Positions 21,710 to 35,002 of a DNA stretch of 64,000 bases are shown here, in pieces. Position numbers and translations under genes: made by a program. Each line of letters starts with the position of its first letter. Within the stretch, counting starts at the first letter, position 1. The stretch covers positions 496,001-560,000 of the forward strand of contig LUGG01000003.1 of NCBI GenBank assembly GCA_001683735.1, in the 5' to 3' direction. The stretch comes from Grifola frondosa (Eukaryota > Basidiomycota > Agaricomycetes > Polyporales > Grifolaceae). The notes under the pieces were generated by a model. That model had not been told where the DNA came from. It did no database searches and was given only the letters and a program-made list of their open reading frames with translations.

Positions 21710-24700
21710 ATGGACCGCGAAGATATCATCTTGGTATCGTCTGGCGAGTCTGAAAACGAAGAATACGTTGATAGGCGTGCGGTCTTTGAACCTGCTATCC
21801 GCAGCGTGGTAGATGCTCTTGGCGGGGTTGAAGGCGGTGCCTATAGACTTGGTGACGAGTGCTATGGCTGTCTTAAAGATCTCAAGAAATATTGGCGCAA
21901 AGACGATACAGATGATGAAAGAACGGTCGCCCGGATTTTCTACGAAACACGGCTTCTCCCAAACGATTTGGTACCCATATTGTTGGAGACCGCAGGGAAA
22001 GGTCTTGTGGAAGACAAACGCGCCGTGGCATGCGCGGACCTCATGACGGCGATGACTTGGCCCATTGATATGGCGGAGGAATTGAAAGAACTAGATGAAG
22101 AGTTTGATAAAGGTACCGATTACACACAACTTCTCTTCAGCCACCTCAACTATAAGGCTGCCCTCCTCAAGCCTGGAGTTATGCAGGCGCTGTTTGCCAT
22201 CATGCTACCTTGTCTCGCCAAGACAGCGAAGGAGAGGAAGGAGCGAGATGTACAAATCATCAACGTTGTCCTATATCTCATTCGCAATCTCGCCTTCATC
22301 AAGGATCTGCCTTCGAATACCTACCTCAGTGCAGATCAGGTGGAGTACTCGTCGTTGCAGAGCCGCCTCATCAAAGTCCTCTCGGAGACACATACCCTCG
22401 ATTTACTTCTGACGATTGCTTCCAATGCGAGCGATGCGCTATTCAATGGCTGGAATGCTCTTGTTCTCGAGATCTTCTACCTCCTCTTCCGAGGCATCAA
22501 GTCCGCGTCTCTTGCCATGGATCAAGCTAAGGTATGTTGCATCCTGCTAGGCGCTTCAAAAAATTTAAATGGAGTTTCACAAGCAACCTGCCCAAGATTT
22601 ACAACGGCTCCTGGCTGTGGAAGATCGGAGAAAACGAGACTTTGCTCGGAAAGCAAACTCGCGTCATTCTCGCTTTGGAACCACGATATCAGTCACATTG
22701 AATCCTAAGAAAGCGAAGCCCACAGATCAAAACGCAGAACAAACCGGAGACGCTAATTCGTCAGGGACATCGCAAGCGTATGTTCTCCACCGTCAGCAAG
22801 CCATCAGCAAGGAGGCTGGGAGTGTCCTCGACATGGTCTCCGCGAAGCGCCATCGAGCCCAGAAAGGGGCGAAAATTGATGAGCTCGGCAGAGACGACAA
22901 TCTCTCCTTGGACGCGAGGATGACACTTCAAAAACTTGCGAGGACGTTCATCGAGTCTTGTTTCAATCGTACGCGTCTCATCATTGTCGTGACTTTGTTA
23001 GCTGAATTGAATTTTGTCTATGCAGCCTTGTTGTCATCATTACTCAAGGACATCAAGGCAGAACGACCCAAGATTACTGAGAAGGATAACCTGAGGCTCT
23101 TATATGTCACGAAGTGGTTCGTGGAGTTCTTTCTTTGCGTCAGAGCCAAAGATGGCAAGGAGAGCCCATGGGGATTCGGACTGGTTGCCGAGGTCACCGA
23201 CCGACAGTGGATTGTATGGGTCTTGCGGAGGATGCGAGAAGCGGTGGAGGAGAAGGTAGGTCAAAAACAAGCGCTCCTTGTTATCTTTCACTAATCATGG
23301 CTGTTAGCCTAAACTCTGGACTGAACTGCAAGCCGGTATTGAATGCCTCACTCAATTCGTGCTCGTCATCGACAGCATGTCTTCATACGCCACAGATCCC
23401 GCTATGGCAGATGCGGCCGAAGTTTTACAACAGCAGATCATCTACAATGGCGAGGTCCTCGACATCTCGTTTGAAAGCTTGAGGTCTTATAAGGACGGAA
23501 CTCAGAGTCTTGCATATCTCGATTCAAGCGTACATCTGGGATATGCTTTGCTCAAGATGCTCGAGAAGTGGGGAAAGAAGAGAGGTGGAACTAGTGGGGA
23601 GATGTATGTTAGGCGTAAAGCGAAGGCGAAGAAGAGGAAAGGCGAGTCGTTGCGCCAACATTGCAAACATTATGTCGTGCTCATTCTCGGATGGTCGTTG
23701 CAGGCAAAAATAATGAAGAAGATGGTATTCCTGACGTAGAGGAGGAAGAAGACGATCATGAGGAAGTAATTCATGAGACAATGTTCACGTTCGACATGTT
23801 TGAATCGGTGAGGCAAGGATTGACTGTGTCTTCTTTCCACTCTGACGTTACTTCAACAGAGATTTGCACATCCTGACATCACCCATACGCTCTTGACTTA
23901 TTTGGCACGATACAAAGAATTCAACTCCCATGAGAACATGAAGCGTGTGGTCAGCTTGATACATCGACAGGCCGTAAGAGCAGAAGCTGAAGGCCTATTC
24001 TTCAATGTACGTTGATGTCTCCCACCACACTCCGCTCTTTTGTTTACGGTACAACTTCACTATGCCAGGTGTCAGCGTTGGATCTATTCAAGCATATCTT
24101 GTCTGAACGATCGCTCCCCAAAGATCAGCCTTACAAAGATCTCATTGCGCTGATCAATTTTATCCTGCGGAAGTTCTTCAAGGCAGTCGCTGAGGACTCG
24201 TTCCTGATAGTGGAGGTGGGATCTGCATCATTTCATTCCACCATGCTCTCCGTCTCTGAACGAATAATACAGGCCTTCTTTCCCAAAAACAGGGGCCAAT
24301 GGAAGCACTATTCCAGTTGGGCTCCAGAGGAGAAAGACTCGAAGGCGCCACGTGTTGTGGAAGACACAGGATTCCCTCCTGACGTGCAAGTCAAAAAAGG
24401 ATACTCTTGGAGCGAGCAGCTCGGAATTGCGATTGCATGTTTGGTGGAAGACGGCAAGGTGGAATTGATCGAATGGGTTAAGCAGGTGTATATCATTAAA
24501 CAGTATTCTCCCGAGATAGAAACCTAACGCTTCCAATTTTGTTCAGATCCTCTCGCTTATTATCGGGGATCGGCAACGAACAATAGAGGATACCGATGGC
24601 TCATCTTCGAAAGATGTAGATGATGAGTTTCAAGCGAACGACGACGAGGAAGACGTTGAGGCGATTAAAAACTTGCGTGGTCCATCGAGCGAGGCCCTCG

Positions 24701-25763
24701 CAAAAATCTCCGATTACAGTGAGCATCAAGACTTTATTTCCCATGCAAACGCTGAATTTATGATCTAGTGATCCCATATGTCAGCGACGAGGAGGCAAAC
24801 GCTGCCACAAAGGATCCCTATTTGAAACTTGTCTTTCGCCTTGTTCACTTTCATATTTTAGATGAAGGTGAGGCTTCCGTGTCTCCGTGTTAATTGCATT
24901 ATTTTGACCGTCATCCAGACGCCGACGAGCTAGAGTGGTATATTCCGGCAGCCATTCTGCCGTCAGACATGCAACGAAGTCTCAATGTCATTAATCAGTT
25001 CCTTGAGACGCCTTTAGACTTACAAGGCAAGAAGGCGTCACAGCTGTTGGGCAAAAAGAGGCGCCGTCGGACACGGCGAAGACGTTCACCATCTCTATCC
25101 GAAGATGGAAATGAGTCGGACGATGCTCCAAGGAAGAAGCGGGAGAAAAAGACGAAGGAAAAGCAGCAATATAAGTCCGCGCAGTTCATCGAGGATAGTG
25201 ATGCAGAATACGGAGATATGGAAGCATTCCTGGAGAAGGAGAAGGCCCTGCGGGAGAAGACTGCTCTTGCGGCGGCGGCGACAGGTCAGGTTGCGACGAT
25301 GAAAGCCACGGGGACGAAGAAGCGCAGAAGGAAAAACAAAGAGAATGCACGGGGAAAAAAGAAACAGAAGCGAGGTGGGAAAGCAGAAGACCCGTCGGAA
25401 GAGGAGCGAGAGGGCGGCTCTCAATCCGATGCGAGCGAACAAAACCTATTTGGATCTCCCAAACGGCCGAATTCTACCTCTGCACTTGAGGGAGGAGCAG
25501 ATGAATCCCAACCGATCCCGCGGCCACGACCAAGACCTAGGCCACGATTCAGAAAACCTTTACCTTCAAATGATTCTTCACCCTCACCGCCAGACCCCAG
25601 GCCCGGGTCGCTTGGAAGCAGCGCAATAGATGACGAGGCTTCGCGGTCTGTTTCTCCTCTCGAGAAAGTAGTTTCGGACGAGGAACTTAGCAGTTCAATT
25701 GGCATGACCGGCGTGACGAGAAAGAAGGGCCGTCTCCAGCTGGTCACGTCAGATGACGACTGA
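21710..25763 (+). CDS. TOF1: Timeless-family fork protection protein TOF1/Swi1
   Basis: The first exon (21710 to about 22530) holds the Timeless N-terminal region, including LLPNDLVPILLETAGKGLVE, CADLMTAMTWPIDMAEELKE and IINVVLYLIRNLAFIKDLP. After an intron comes LLAVEDRRKRDFARKANSRH, a hallmark of the family, then the continuing helical repeats with about eight further short introns. The C-terminus has the conserved YKSAQFIEDSDAEYGDMEAF block and a highly charged Lys/Arg/Glu tail ending LQLVTSDDD. The total is close to 1,100 residues, normal for fungal Tof1/Swi1. With Csm3/Swi3 it travels with the replisome, stabilises stalled forks and supports the S-phase checkpoint. It is divergent from SLX1. 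All frames join cleanly, which makes it the best-preserved long gene here. Confidence 0.94.
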
Positions 25764-26218
25764 TTGTAAATTCAGTACGTGGGTGTGGCTTACAAAATTG
25801 GAAAACACTGATCTCGAGACTCGAGTAAGATATAATGAAGTGAAGATCCTCCGATGTAGAAAGTCTCAGTGTGGCTTCATCAGCTTGACCAGATTGCGCA
25901 AGTCATGGCAATATGGACTCGTGTCAGCCTATCCATTTAGGATCACAGGGTAACCGCCCTGACTCGTTGAGCATCACGCTCAGCAACCATGATACTTATT
26001 AGGGATGAGAAGGTCATCAGATGCTAGACTGGCAGAATGCAGGCTCACGGCCTTCTTAACATCCTCTGAGATGCTTCAGGAAATGTTCTTCAGTACTTCG
26101 TTCGGTAACATGAAGTGAACATTCTGCTGGCCTTCATTGTTTACTTCCGACCATAGTCCAAGAACATGTAACGGACAGACGGTGAAGGACAAAACAAATG
26201 ACGTTCGTGTTCACGAAT
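25764..26218. other. Intergenic, convergent TOF1/DBP4 3' ends
   Basis: No gene is supported in this gap. It holds the 3' regions of two convergent genes. Confidence 0.5.
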
Positions 26219-29070
26219 CTACTGTCTCCTCCTTAACATCTGCAACGCCAATTCCTCCTCCTCTGCTAATGTTGTGGCACCGACGCGTTTGTCATGCTTG
26301 TTCCCAGCTGATAATCGTGTCCTTTTGGTAGGTGGGGGTGGCTGGTCACTTCGCTCATCCTCTGAATCGGAAGGAAAGTCAAACTCCGGCGAAACGTATC
26401 CACCATCGTCAGAGAGAGGAGCAATAGTTGGTCCAACGGCGACGTCTCCTTCGTCATTGAGGTCATCTCCCTGAGGAAGCGAACCCCAGTCGTAAGCCAA
26501 AGGAAACTCGGTGAACGATGAGCGAGCACCATACCTCACGTTCACGTTCTTTCCGCTTCCGCTTCTTCTCTCTCTTCTTTTCCTTCGCCTCCGCCTTGTC
26601 CATCACATCAGCCTCCCTCATTCGACCCCTCTCATTCTCGGCAATTCTCGCCCAGCAGCCTTCGCATCTTCCATGCGCTCGAAGACGTCCTCCGGGTTCT
26701 GCATCTCATAAATCTCGTGTGGCTTTCCTTCGTCGTCGAAAACGAGCTTGTTGCCTTTCGGCCCCAATTTGCCCAATGATTTTTTTGACGTGGCCATCTT
26801 CTGTTTACGCTTGGAAATGAAGTCGGATTCTGGTAGCTCATCGTCGGCAGGCAACTCGTGATCGGCTCTCTTCAGTGTAATAAATTCATCCTCGGAGTCC
26901 GCTCCCTCGCCTAGATCGACGCTATGGTCGACAAGTTTTGTGTAGTGCTCGGATAGGATATTTTGATTCCTGCGTTCGAACATTCGATCGTACTTCGTTC
27001 GGACGCGATTTGCCTGTGAGGTAGGTTCTTCATGTAAATGCTATGAGAACATAGAAGAAAGATGTCACACAAACTTACCTTTTCTTCCATATTCGCTTGC
27101 GCATTCTCAGGAGAATGCACCGACTCTGAAGGGCCCTCTTCCCCATCACTGGAGCTATGTTCTGAAGAATCATCTTCGCCATCACCTTCGCCATCATCCT
27201 CGTCTAACTTGACTTTAGAACGTTTATCAGGTGCGCCCTGAGAACTAACAACGTCGCGAGAGGCATTCTTCTTTTTCTGCGCCATCTCCTTGCTCAAAAA
27301 TTTGATCTTCGGCATCCCAGGTAATCCTAAAGCTTCAGCAAAGCGCGCAGCAGGCAGTTCAGCCAGCTTAAAGATGGTCTTGTCCTTCTGCAGGTGGACG
27401 GATCGAAGGTAGGAGACAAACGCCTACAAGAATCAATGAGTGACGATTGTCACCTAAGAACGATAAATTAGTTTGGCTCACCCGTTGACCGAGATACTTG
27501 ATCTCTGGATCTTGGAATGCCAGATTCTGTAGCTGGTTTTCAATACTCTGCGTCTTGCTTGCCCTGATCTTAATATTTTGGACATCAATGCCCTTGCCCT
27601 TCAGCGCCTTCAACATGCCCTCCTCCTCGCTCGGCATTAATAACAGCAGCCCCTTCCCCGCGCTCTCGTACCGGGCAGTACGACCGACTCGATGGATATA
27701 CGTCTCCGCATCCTCTGGTGCGTCCACCTGCAGCACCCAGTCTACGGACGGGAAATCCAACCCTCGCGCGGCAATGTCTGTCGCAATCAGGACCGCATGC
27801 TTCATTGATGTAAACCGCTGGAACATCGCCAGTCGCGTCATCTGCTTCTGCTTCCCGTGCAAATGCAGCAACGGCACGCCCGGGTGCATCTTGCAGAATG
27901 CCTCAAACACGAACCGGACCTGCTTGCAGCTTGACATGAACACCAGCGTCTTGCTCTGCAGATGGCTTTTGATGAAACTCCACAGCACGTCCAACTTCTT
28001 ATCCAGTTCGCACACGGCGTAATGCTGCTCTAGGCTCTTCGGCGTCGCCCCCTCCCCAACAGTCTCTTGCACACCGATGTGAACCGGCTCCTTCAGGCTT
28101 AGTCGTGCAAGGTCCGTAATGGATTGCGTCTGCGTCGCCGAAAACAGAAGCGTCTGCCTGGCCTTGGGCAGATGCGAAAGTAACGCGGAAAGTGTGCGAT
28201 GGAAGCCCATATCCAATATCCGGTCTGCTTCGTCCAACACTGTCCGGTTATATATCAGAAACCAGCTGGAGAAGGATTCAAACATGAACACTCACCAAGC
28301 ATTTGCAGATTGTCGCATTCAAAGCCTATCGTCTGGTCCATATGCTGGAGTAATCGACCGGGGGTCGCGACGAGGATGTTCATCCGAGACAGACGCTCTC
28401 GCTCATCCTTCAAGTTCTTCCCCCCAATGACCAAGCCCGCAGAAAAGCTGTGATAGCCTCCGATGGACTTGAGCACGTCGAAAATTTGCACCGCCTACAT
28501 ACTGGGAGTCAGCTTGCTGGAAATAGCATTTTATGAAATGCTCGCACCAATTCACGGGGTGGGGGATATGATTAGTGCACCGAGGCCATCCTGGGGACCC
28601 CACTTCCTACGGTACAATATCTCGAGGACGGGTATTAGGAATGCTAACGTTTTACCGCTTCCTGTACGCGTGCTCCTAATACGTCTTTGCCTTGGACTGA
28701 GAGGGGAGACTCTTCGCTTGGATGTCCGTCATATCGACGAAGAATGCCTTCCTGAGACCTTGAGACACATGTTAGGCGATGGATGGGACTTACTTAATTC
28801 GATCAAGCACTCACCTCGCTTTGTATGATCTGAAATGGGTAGATCCTTGAATGCTTTCAATCCTGGCGGAGGGTCCTAGTGGATAAAAGCTATGTCAATG
28901 AGTTTTGACTAGGCAAATTAGGACAGCTCTTCACTCACGAACTGCAGGGCAGCTTGCTCCAAATTTTCGATGGCCTTAGCCTCGGATATTTTCTTCACCT
29001 TTTTTGATTTCGTGGTCCCTTTCTTTGCCTTGACATCTCTGCGCGGTCTCGAAGGTCCTGCTTGAGACAT
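26219..29070 (-). CDS. DBP4: ATP-dependent RNA helicase DBP4 (frame broken at several points)
   Basis: The start ATG (29068-29070) begins [18 protein letters not shown]. The Q-motif exon gives [13 protein letters not shown] and, in other frames, [16 protein letters not shown] (Walker A) and ALIISPT (motif Ia). Then come [29 protein letters not shown] (DEAD), LLFSATQ (SAT), [17 protein letters not shown] and [15 protein letters not shown]. The Dbp4 tail [19 protein letters not shown] and acidic/basic segments follow, ending [16 protein letters not shown]. Dbp4 acts in the nucleolus in early 18S rRNA processing and U14 release. Reading strictly, the frame fails at forward 28703-28706, near 28667, at 28556-28559 and at 26626-26629, each by one base. 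An essential gene with all motifs conserved argues for sequence errors, not decay. Confidence 0.9.
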
Positions 29071-29320
29071 AGTGTTTGGCTGGTTTAGAGGTCGTAAACG
29101 GTTCCAGCTCGACGATGCTCGCATGCGGCATGCCGAGAACAAGGAGAAACAATGTCACTGTCACGATGTGACTACTGCCACACCGTGACTTCCGATGCAG
29201 GTGTACACCCGAATTCCATCTCGTTTGCCCATTTGCTGTCGAACTATTGTCGACATCTGGGCTTTACAAAATTTGCGTTGTCTTAACGTTGGTGATCGCT
29301 ATTTCATGAGTCTCCTTGTC

Positions 29321-30908
29321 ATGGATCCCCTTAGAATTATGTCTATCGACGAAATCATTCGCCTGGTTTTCATCCATTTGGTGCCAACGAGGGATGGCAA
29401 GACTCTCGCCCGATGTGCTCGAGTTTCTAGAGCATTATCTGAACCTGCACTGGACGTGCTATGGAGAGATCTCCCTAGCATTTCTCCTCTCTTGAAGCTT
29501 CTCTCGACCTCCTTCGTGGAAGTCAGAGATGATGATGCCAATCAAGGAATACATGTATGTATCAATAATATATTTTCACCGGTTAATGACTAGGGCATAG
29601 ACGTATCATACGTAGATAATGTTTGCGCCAATACAAGAGGACGAATGGTCGCGTTTTCAGCAGTACGCTGGACGTGTACGCGAACTTCACCATCACGAAG
29701 TTAACGACAAGATTGATCGTTCGGCATTTGATGCATTATTTCTCCGTAATGGTGGAAAGCCGCTGTTGCCTGCACTGGAAGGCCTTGACTGGAGACAATC
29801 TTCTCCTCATGGCGCGGAAATGCTATCTTTCATGCCAGAGTCGCTGCGTCGCTTGCGATTTTTCTTGACCAGCAGGAACGGAGGGTCCGAAATTCCAAGA
29901 AAACGCGATTACAATTTTGGAACAGCTCTGTGGTTAGTCGCCACCAGAGTACCCACGCTAGGGGTGCTGGAAGTTCGCGGCGTAGAACATCCGTGCTCAC
30001 TTTCATCACTAGCGGAATTCAAACATCTTTGCACACTATCTCTTGGGACCATCCCATCCATATCAGTTGTGCTTCAATCCTGCGCTGCTATGGAGCATCT
30101 TCAATCGCTTTCCTTCTTCCTCCACCCCAACAGGTCAAATGAGTTGGTTGGCACATTCCGTACTGGCTTTCGAGCATTACGCTCGTTATCCATGAGCGGA
30201 ACGTCTTCTGACACCACCTCGATGCTCGCGGCGATTCGGTCCCCTCATCTGTATTCAGTCGTGATGATGATCACTCTCGAGGTACGGGATTTGGAGGGTT
30301 GGAGACGTTGTTATCAAACACTCGGTTCTCGATTTGCCTCATCGCTGCGAACACTTGAGATCACCTGTCTTCCACCAGTTTGGCAAGTCATCGGAGACGA
30401 GATTGTACCATTGCAAGAGAATATTGAGGCCTTGTTGACCCTTCACAAGTTGGAGAAACTGTATCTCGCTATCGATGATATTTACGTGTCATTGACGGAC
30501 GACGATTTTCTCAAGATAGCGACCGCATGGCCGGAGCTCTCGTCGTTGACAATATATGTCCGACAATCGGATTCCGTTCCACCTCCTTCCATCCACTCCC
30601 TCAAAATCATCGCAGAACATTGTCCCCGCCTGAAAACACTTACCCTCCCTCGTCTCAATGTCTCGGATCTGTCTGAGTTGGAGATTGAGGCTTCTCCACC
30701 CATGATGTCCCATAAATTACAAAACCTATCAATCGCCGATCTGGAACTCACCGACCGAGAGGGCGCCCGCTTGGTGCGCTTCCTGGATAGCATCTTTCCA
30801 TACCTCAGCAAGGATGCGGTAGTCTCTGTTCTCCAGCGGAGAAGGGGCATGGAACAGGTGCTCTCACCGCTCTCTCACCGCGGTTCAGGCCGTGATGCGT
30901 CGATTTAA
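29321..30908 (+). CDS. F-box-like protein with leucine-rich C-terminus
   Basis: The gene has two exons, 29321-29554 and 29616-30908, separated by a 61-base intron with a GTATGT donor. The N-terminus MDPLRIMSIDEIIRLVFIHL leads into LARCARVSRALSEPALDVLW, the usual agaricomycete F-box-like helix pair ending in a Leu-Trp. The remainder has irregular leucine-rich repeats such as LKTLTLPRLNVSDLSEL. Such proteins are presumed substrate adaptors of SCF ubiquitin ligases and occur in hundreds of copies in mushroom genomes. Its target is unknown. An ATG at 29306 in the same frame is an alternative start. It lies head to head with DBP4, with a 250-base spacer. Confidence 0.78.
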
Positions 30909-32140
30909 AGGTATGTTAATCGCTTCCGTTTATCACAAATATCGGTCTGAATTTTCGTTGCAGTTCTGCTTAGTTATCCTTCATGAAGTATGATACCCCA
31001 CAATGTGAAAAACCACCTGACAAAGTGGTCATACCATAACTCAAAGTTGATCTTTCCCATGCTGCGCTATCTACTTTCCTCCACTGGTCGATGCCAGACA
31101 ATTCTCTCGTGACGACTGGCAATCACCGTGAGCTTGATAGGTATGACACAACAACAGCAGTCCTTCCCTTCTTCCCGTATCGCATCGCGAGGCAAGCACA
31201 TCGTCGCCATTAATTTTGTTCGCTTCGAGACCACGACCATTCATACATTTCAAAAGATTATGACACCGTCTCATGCCCATCGGCCATCTATGTCGCATAA
31301 TATGTATGTGCCCCATTTCACACGACCTTAGCACCTTGTTGACGTCCCGCCATGCTTCAGAAAGTTGACTAACTATAATCTCGCAATGTTGTTACAGTTG
31401 TTGATCAATACGTGTGAACCAGTGCTATGCTTACACGGGGTCTCGACTCAGAAGGATGGTGCAGAATTGGTTGGGCACTGCCAGGACATCAGAATTATCC
31501 ACGGTACGATCTTACCAGATGGCACCGGACATCGCGACTTTCGCGTATGGCGCTATATATAGTAATCGTCTCCAGGACCCTCCAGAATTCCCGCTCATCC
31601 AGTGAAAGCGAGAGAATGCTACAATACTTCTTGATCAAAGAACCGGCTCAAAAACACAGGTATCTGTCTTTCTATTCTTCCATCAGTTTACTTGTTGCCA
31701 TTGCGATAGTCTTCGTCGGCGAGCTCGGACATGCTTGACTGACATTGTGGGTTGTAATAAGACTTGTTACAGACATACACCTCATGCACCTCGATAAACA
31801 CAGCAACCCTTTGTCCCAGCCCAAGTCATGGTACCTAATTTCCGAGGACTAATGCTAATGTTTTACTAGTCTAGTACGGGAGCGCAATATATTCGAATGA
31901 CACCCCGACACCCTTCCCCGTTTCTAAGAAACAACATGGTCGCTACGATTCAACAGCGGCACATCATCCCGACTTGCTCAATTCGAAGTGAGCAGGTCCT
32001 TTGAGCATAAAAGGATGAAGTCGAGAGGATGATAGTCGTTGTCCTTCACTTTCACTTCCACTTTGACGGCCTGGTGTCGTGTCCAATTCTCAAACTCTTA
32101 CCTTTTGAACTTTTGCAAAGACTTCTCCCCGCTATCTGAG
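30909..32140. other. Intergenic, no supported gene
   Basis: This 1.2-kb region downstream of the F-box gene has overlapping small frames at 31128-31738, none with recognisable features. The last few hundred bases are presumably the promoter of the secreted-protein gene at 32141. Confidence 0.4.
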
Positions 32141-32769
32141 ATGGCTCGCTCTTTTTACTTGGCAGTGTTCCCTTTCGTTCTGCTCATAGCCGCTATGCTA
32201 GTCGGAGCTGGTAAGTTGCCCTTCCCCAAGGCGGAATGTGTTCGCTCACCTCATCCATAGCGCCGCTGGTTAATCGTCAAATCGGCGACCTGCAGTGCAA
32301 CATTGACCGTCTCGGGATCGTTGCTGATCTCACTAAACTCAGTACCACTGTCAAGTCTCTCACTACGTCGCTGGCTTCGTGAGTCGTCGTCCGTCCCTTT
32401 GAATAGTCCATTCAAGTGTTCATCATTATCGCCAGTGACGCAACCAATGCTCCCATTGCCCAAGCTGCCCAGGACGGTGTAACTGGTGCTCAAGGTGCTA
32501 TCAAGACTATTGCGGCAGCACTCTTCACGGGTCAAACAGCACCTGCCGATGCTAGAGACCAGGTCGCAGGTAACCTGACCGCTATAGGGGCTGCACTGGG
32601 CAATATTACCTCGTAAGTAGCCGCCCTTTCAGCGATTTGCTATGATTTGGGATTGATCTCTGGGTACTCCAGCACCGATTCGACCGTGACAGCATCCGTG
32701 CAGAAGGCCCAGACGCAGTTGAGTAGCGCCGTTACCGCGGGAGAAGGAGTTGTGAGCAACTGTTCGTAG
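32141..32769 (+). CDS. Small secreted protein, HsbA-like, copy 1
   Basis: Four short exons encode about 150 residues. Residues 1-25 are a signal peptide (MARSFYLAVFPFVLLIAAML). The mature part begins near VNRQIGDLQCN and is Ala/Thr/Val-rich and helical: GVTGAQGAIKTIAAALFTGQ, then DARDQVAGNLTAIGAALGNI, ending VVSNCS. Two cysteines, one near each end, could form a disulfide. The pattern recalls fungal hydrophobic-surface-binding (HsbA)/cell-wall galactomannoprotein families, but I am not certain of that assignment. A clear paralogue lies on the other strand at 41465-42097. It is convergent with LCB1. Confidence 0.7.
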
Positions 32770-32958
32770 GTGAAGGTGGAAAAATGGACAGATTTACGGA
32801 CACTCTGCTGTTGATGTATCTCACGATGCCTCTTTGGACAATACGAATTTGAGGACACTGGAACCCATTGTAATAGGTGGGTATGAATATTAAATGAGCA
32901 TACATATAAGAATCTATCTCGACCAGCAACACATGGGGCCGGAGAATCCGGAGATTCT

Positions 32959-34832
32959 CTACCGGCGTTTGCCCACAACCTTGATGAAGGCAGCCTTGAC
33001 AACGCTCGCCGCCTTCTCGCACTCCTTGCGCGTGAGCGCCGCACTGACGGCGAGCCGCACGCTGGGGCGCACCTCGACGAGCTCTTGGCCATGCAGCCGC
33101 TTCGCCCGGGTGATCATCACGCCCTGTGCAAGTGCCTCCTCCACCACATCCTGCAGCAGACGCTCTTCAAGTTCAATATCGAAGTGCAGTGCATCTCGCG
33201 ACACAACAGACATGGGGTTCGATGGCTTGCCATGGGGCGGCGATGACGCAGCGGGAATCTGTAGCGTCTGGGGCGACGGCATGCGGACCTGCAGGTGGAT
33301 CATGGGGCTGGCAGGATGTGACGGAATGGTAATGCAGTCGACCCGGTCGAGAATGGCATGTACGGCGCGGACGTTTTCTTGCAAAGTAGTCAGAATCGAT
33401 GGGGTGTTACGCAGGATATTAATCCCTCCGAGGCAGCAACGGTCAGCAGGGCTGGCATCGAAGCAGAGAAGACAAAGGATGTGCCGTTGATGCGCTGTCA
33501 TGAGTCGTAGGTGATTATATGCCTACCATGAGAACTTGTAAACATACCTGATGGTTCACAACAATATTGGATCCGGCACAGAAACCTCCACAGGACGTGA
33601 GCCCATTAGCAACAGAACCGACAAGCATGTCCACATGCGAAGCCTGACACATTCCCATGAGCATGGGTGGCAACGACGCGCCGCGAGGAACATACCGGAA
33701 CGTTATACAACTCAGTCAAGCCACGGCCGGTACGACCTACACTGCCAAAAGACACGCTCTCGTCCAAAATCAAACGGTACTTGTACTTGAGCTTAAGCTC
33801 GACCTATCTTGTGTCAGAAATCCGTCCGCATCGACACGAGTACAACATACCAGCTTCGGTAAGTCGGACATGGCGCCATCGTGGTCAAAAAGACCTTCGG
33901 TGACAATGAAACGACGAGTGAGAGGACCTCTGCGTTTCCGCCTCTCTTTCTCGACACTCTCAAGAACGTGCTCGAGGCTCTCCATGTCATTGTGGTCATA
34001 CCAGCGGACTGTGCACCGCGAGATCTGAAGGCCTTTCTGAATGGCGAAGTTGACACCTCGGTCTGCAACAATGACATCACCGCGTTTGCAAAAGGCAGGA
34101 ATGACGGAGCTAATTGTGGAGAAAGCCTGAGCGTAGAGGATGGAGGCCTCGGTACCCAGGAAATCCGCGATATCTTGTTCAAGTTGGATATGGACGTCTA
34201 CTCAAATATTGAGGCAAGGGAAACGTTCACGAGTCGTTAGTTGGCGTACCCTGTGTGCCATAAAATCCGGGGGGACCGCAGCTGCCGAGACCATACTTGC
34301 GCAGCGTTTCTACCGCGCGTGCCTTGATGTCCTCATTACCAGCAAGGCCAGTGAAGTTGTAGCTGGCCAGGTTGAGCACCGTCTTGCCGGAGGCTAACTT
34401 GGGCTTAGGCCCTGCTGGTCCGACGATGACAGGGACAGCAGCAAGGTCTGCTTGTTCTCGGGCACTTAAAGGGGGAGCCAAAGGCTCAGGCGTCCACTCA
34501 TCGACAAGGTCGTCTATCTCCTGACGTGTCACAAAAATCGTTCCAGTCATAGTGAATGCTCAACACTATAGATGACGAACCTTCTCGTCAAACTGAATGA
34601 AATGTTTCCCTGAATAATCTGAGCGAGTACGAGACTGCAAAAGCGTTCGTATGGCGAATATGATGAGGATGACCTCGAGCAGGGTGCGCCCTGGGTCATT
34701 CTGGTGAGAAGACTTGACATATCGTGCAACGACGGATGACCCAGGAATCTTATGAAAGTTGGTCTCCAACGTCGAGTAAGAGCTTGAAATGAACGATATC
34801 AGAGGCTCTAAGCTGGAGGTCGACCCGCTCAT
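32959..34832 (-). CDS. LCB1: Serine palmitoyltransferase subunit 1 (LCB1/SPTLC1)
   Basis: The ATG at 34830-34832 opens a region with one membrane helix ([16 protein letters not shown]). The alpha-oxoamine synthase fold follows: [90 protein letters not shown] and [17 protein letters not shown]. The cysteine in [10 protein letters not shown] matches the conserved Cys altered in human SPTLC1 neuropathy. As expected for LCB1, there is no PLP lysine in the [20 protein letters not shown] segment. With LCB2 it makes 3-ketosphinganine from serine and palmitoyl-CoA in the ER membrane, the first step of sphingolipid synthesis. One base seems missing in a CCC run at forward 33424-33426, between [13 protein letters not shown] and [15 protein letters not shown]. 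The C-terminus is [20 protein letters not shown]. Confidence 0.92.
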
Positions 34833-35002
34833 CGTGCCCGACGTTAGAGGTTAGTCGTAAGTGCGTGTTGATGTCGAAAGGAAAGATGCGGGGATAGTAG
34901 CGAGGCCCGGTAACCGGGTTTTCTCACGCTCACCTCTACCTCTTCGCGTTCTTCGACCCGTTGTCGACGGCGAGCTGGAGCCTCGTGCTCGCCGAAGGCA
35001 AA
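34833..35002. promoter_or_regulatory. Short divergent promoter, LCB1 / coiled-coil gene
   Basis: Only about 170 bases separate the LCB1 start from the likely start of the + strand gene. No distinct element could be assigned. Confidence 0.35.

Noticed and set aside
28550..28710. Programmed frameshifting or a mini-intron as explanation of the DBP4 breaks
   Set aside because: The breaks fall inside invariant helicase motifs, there is no room for an intron, and no slippery heptamer with a downstream structure is evident.
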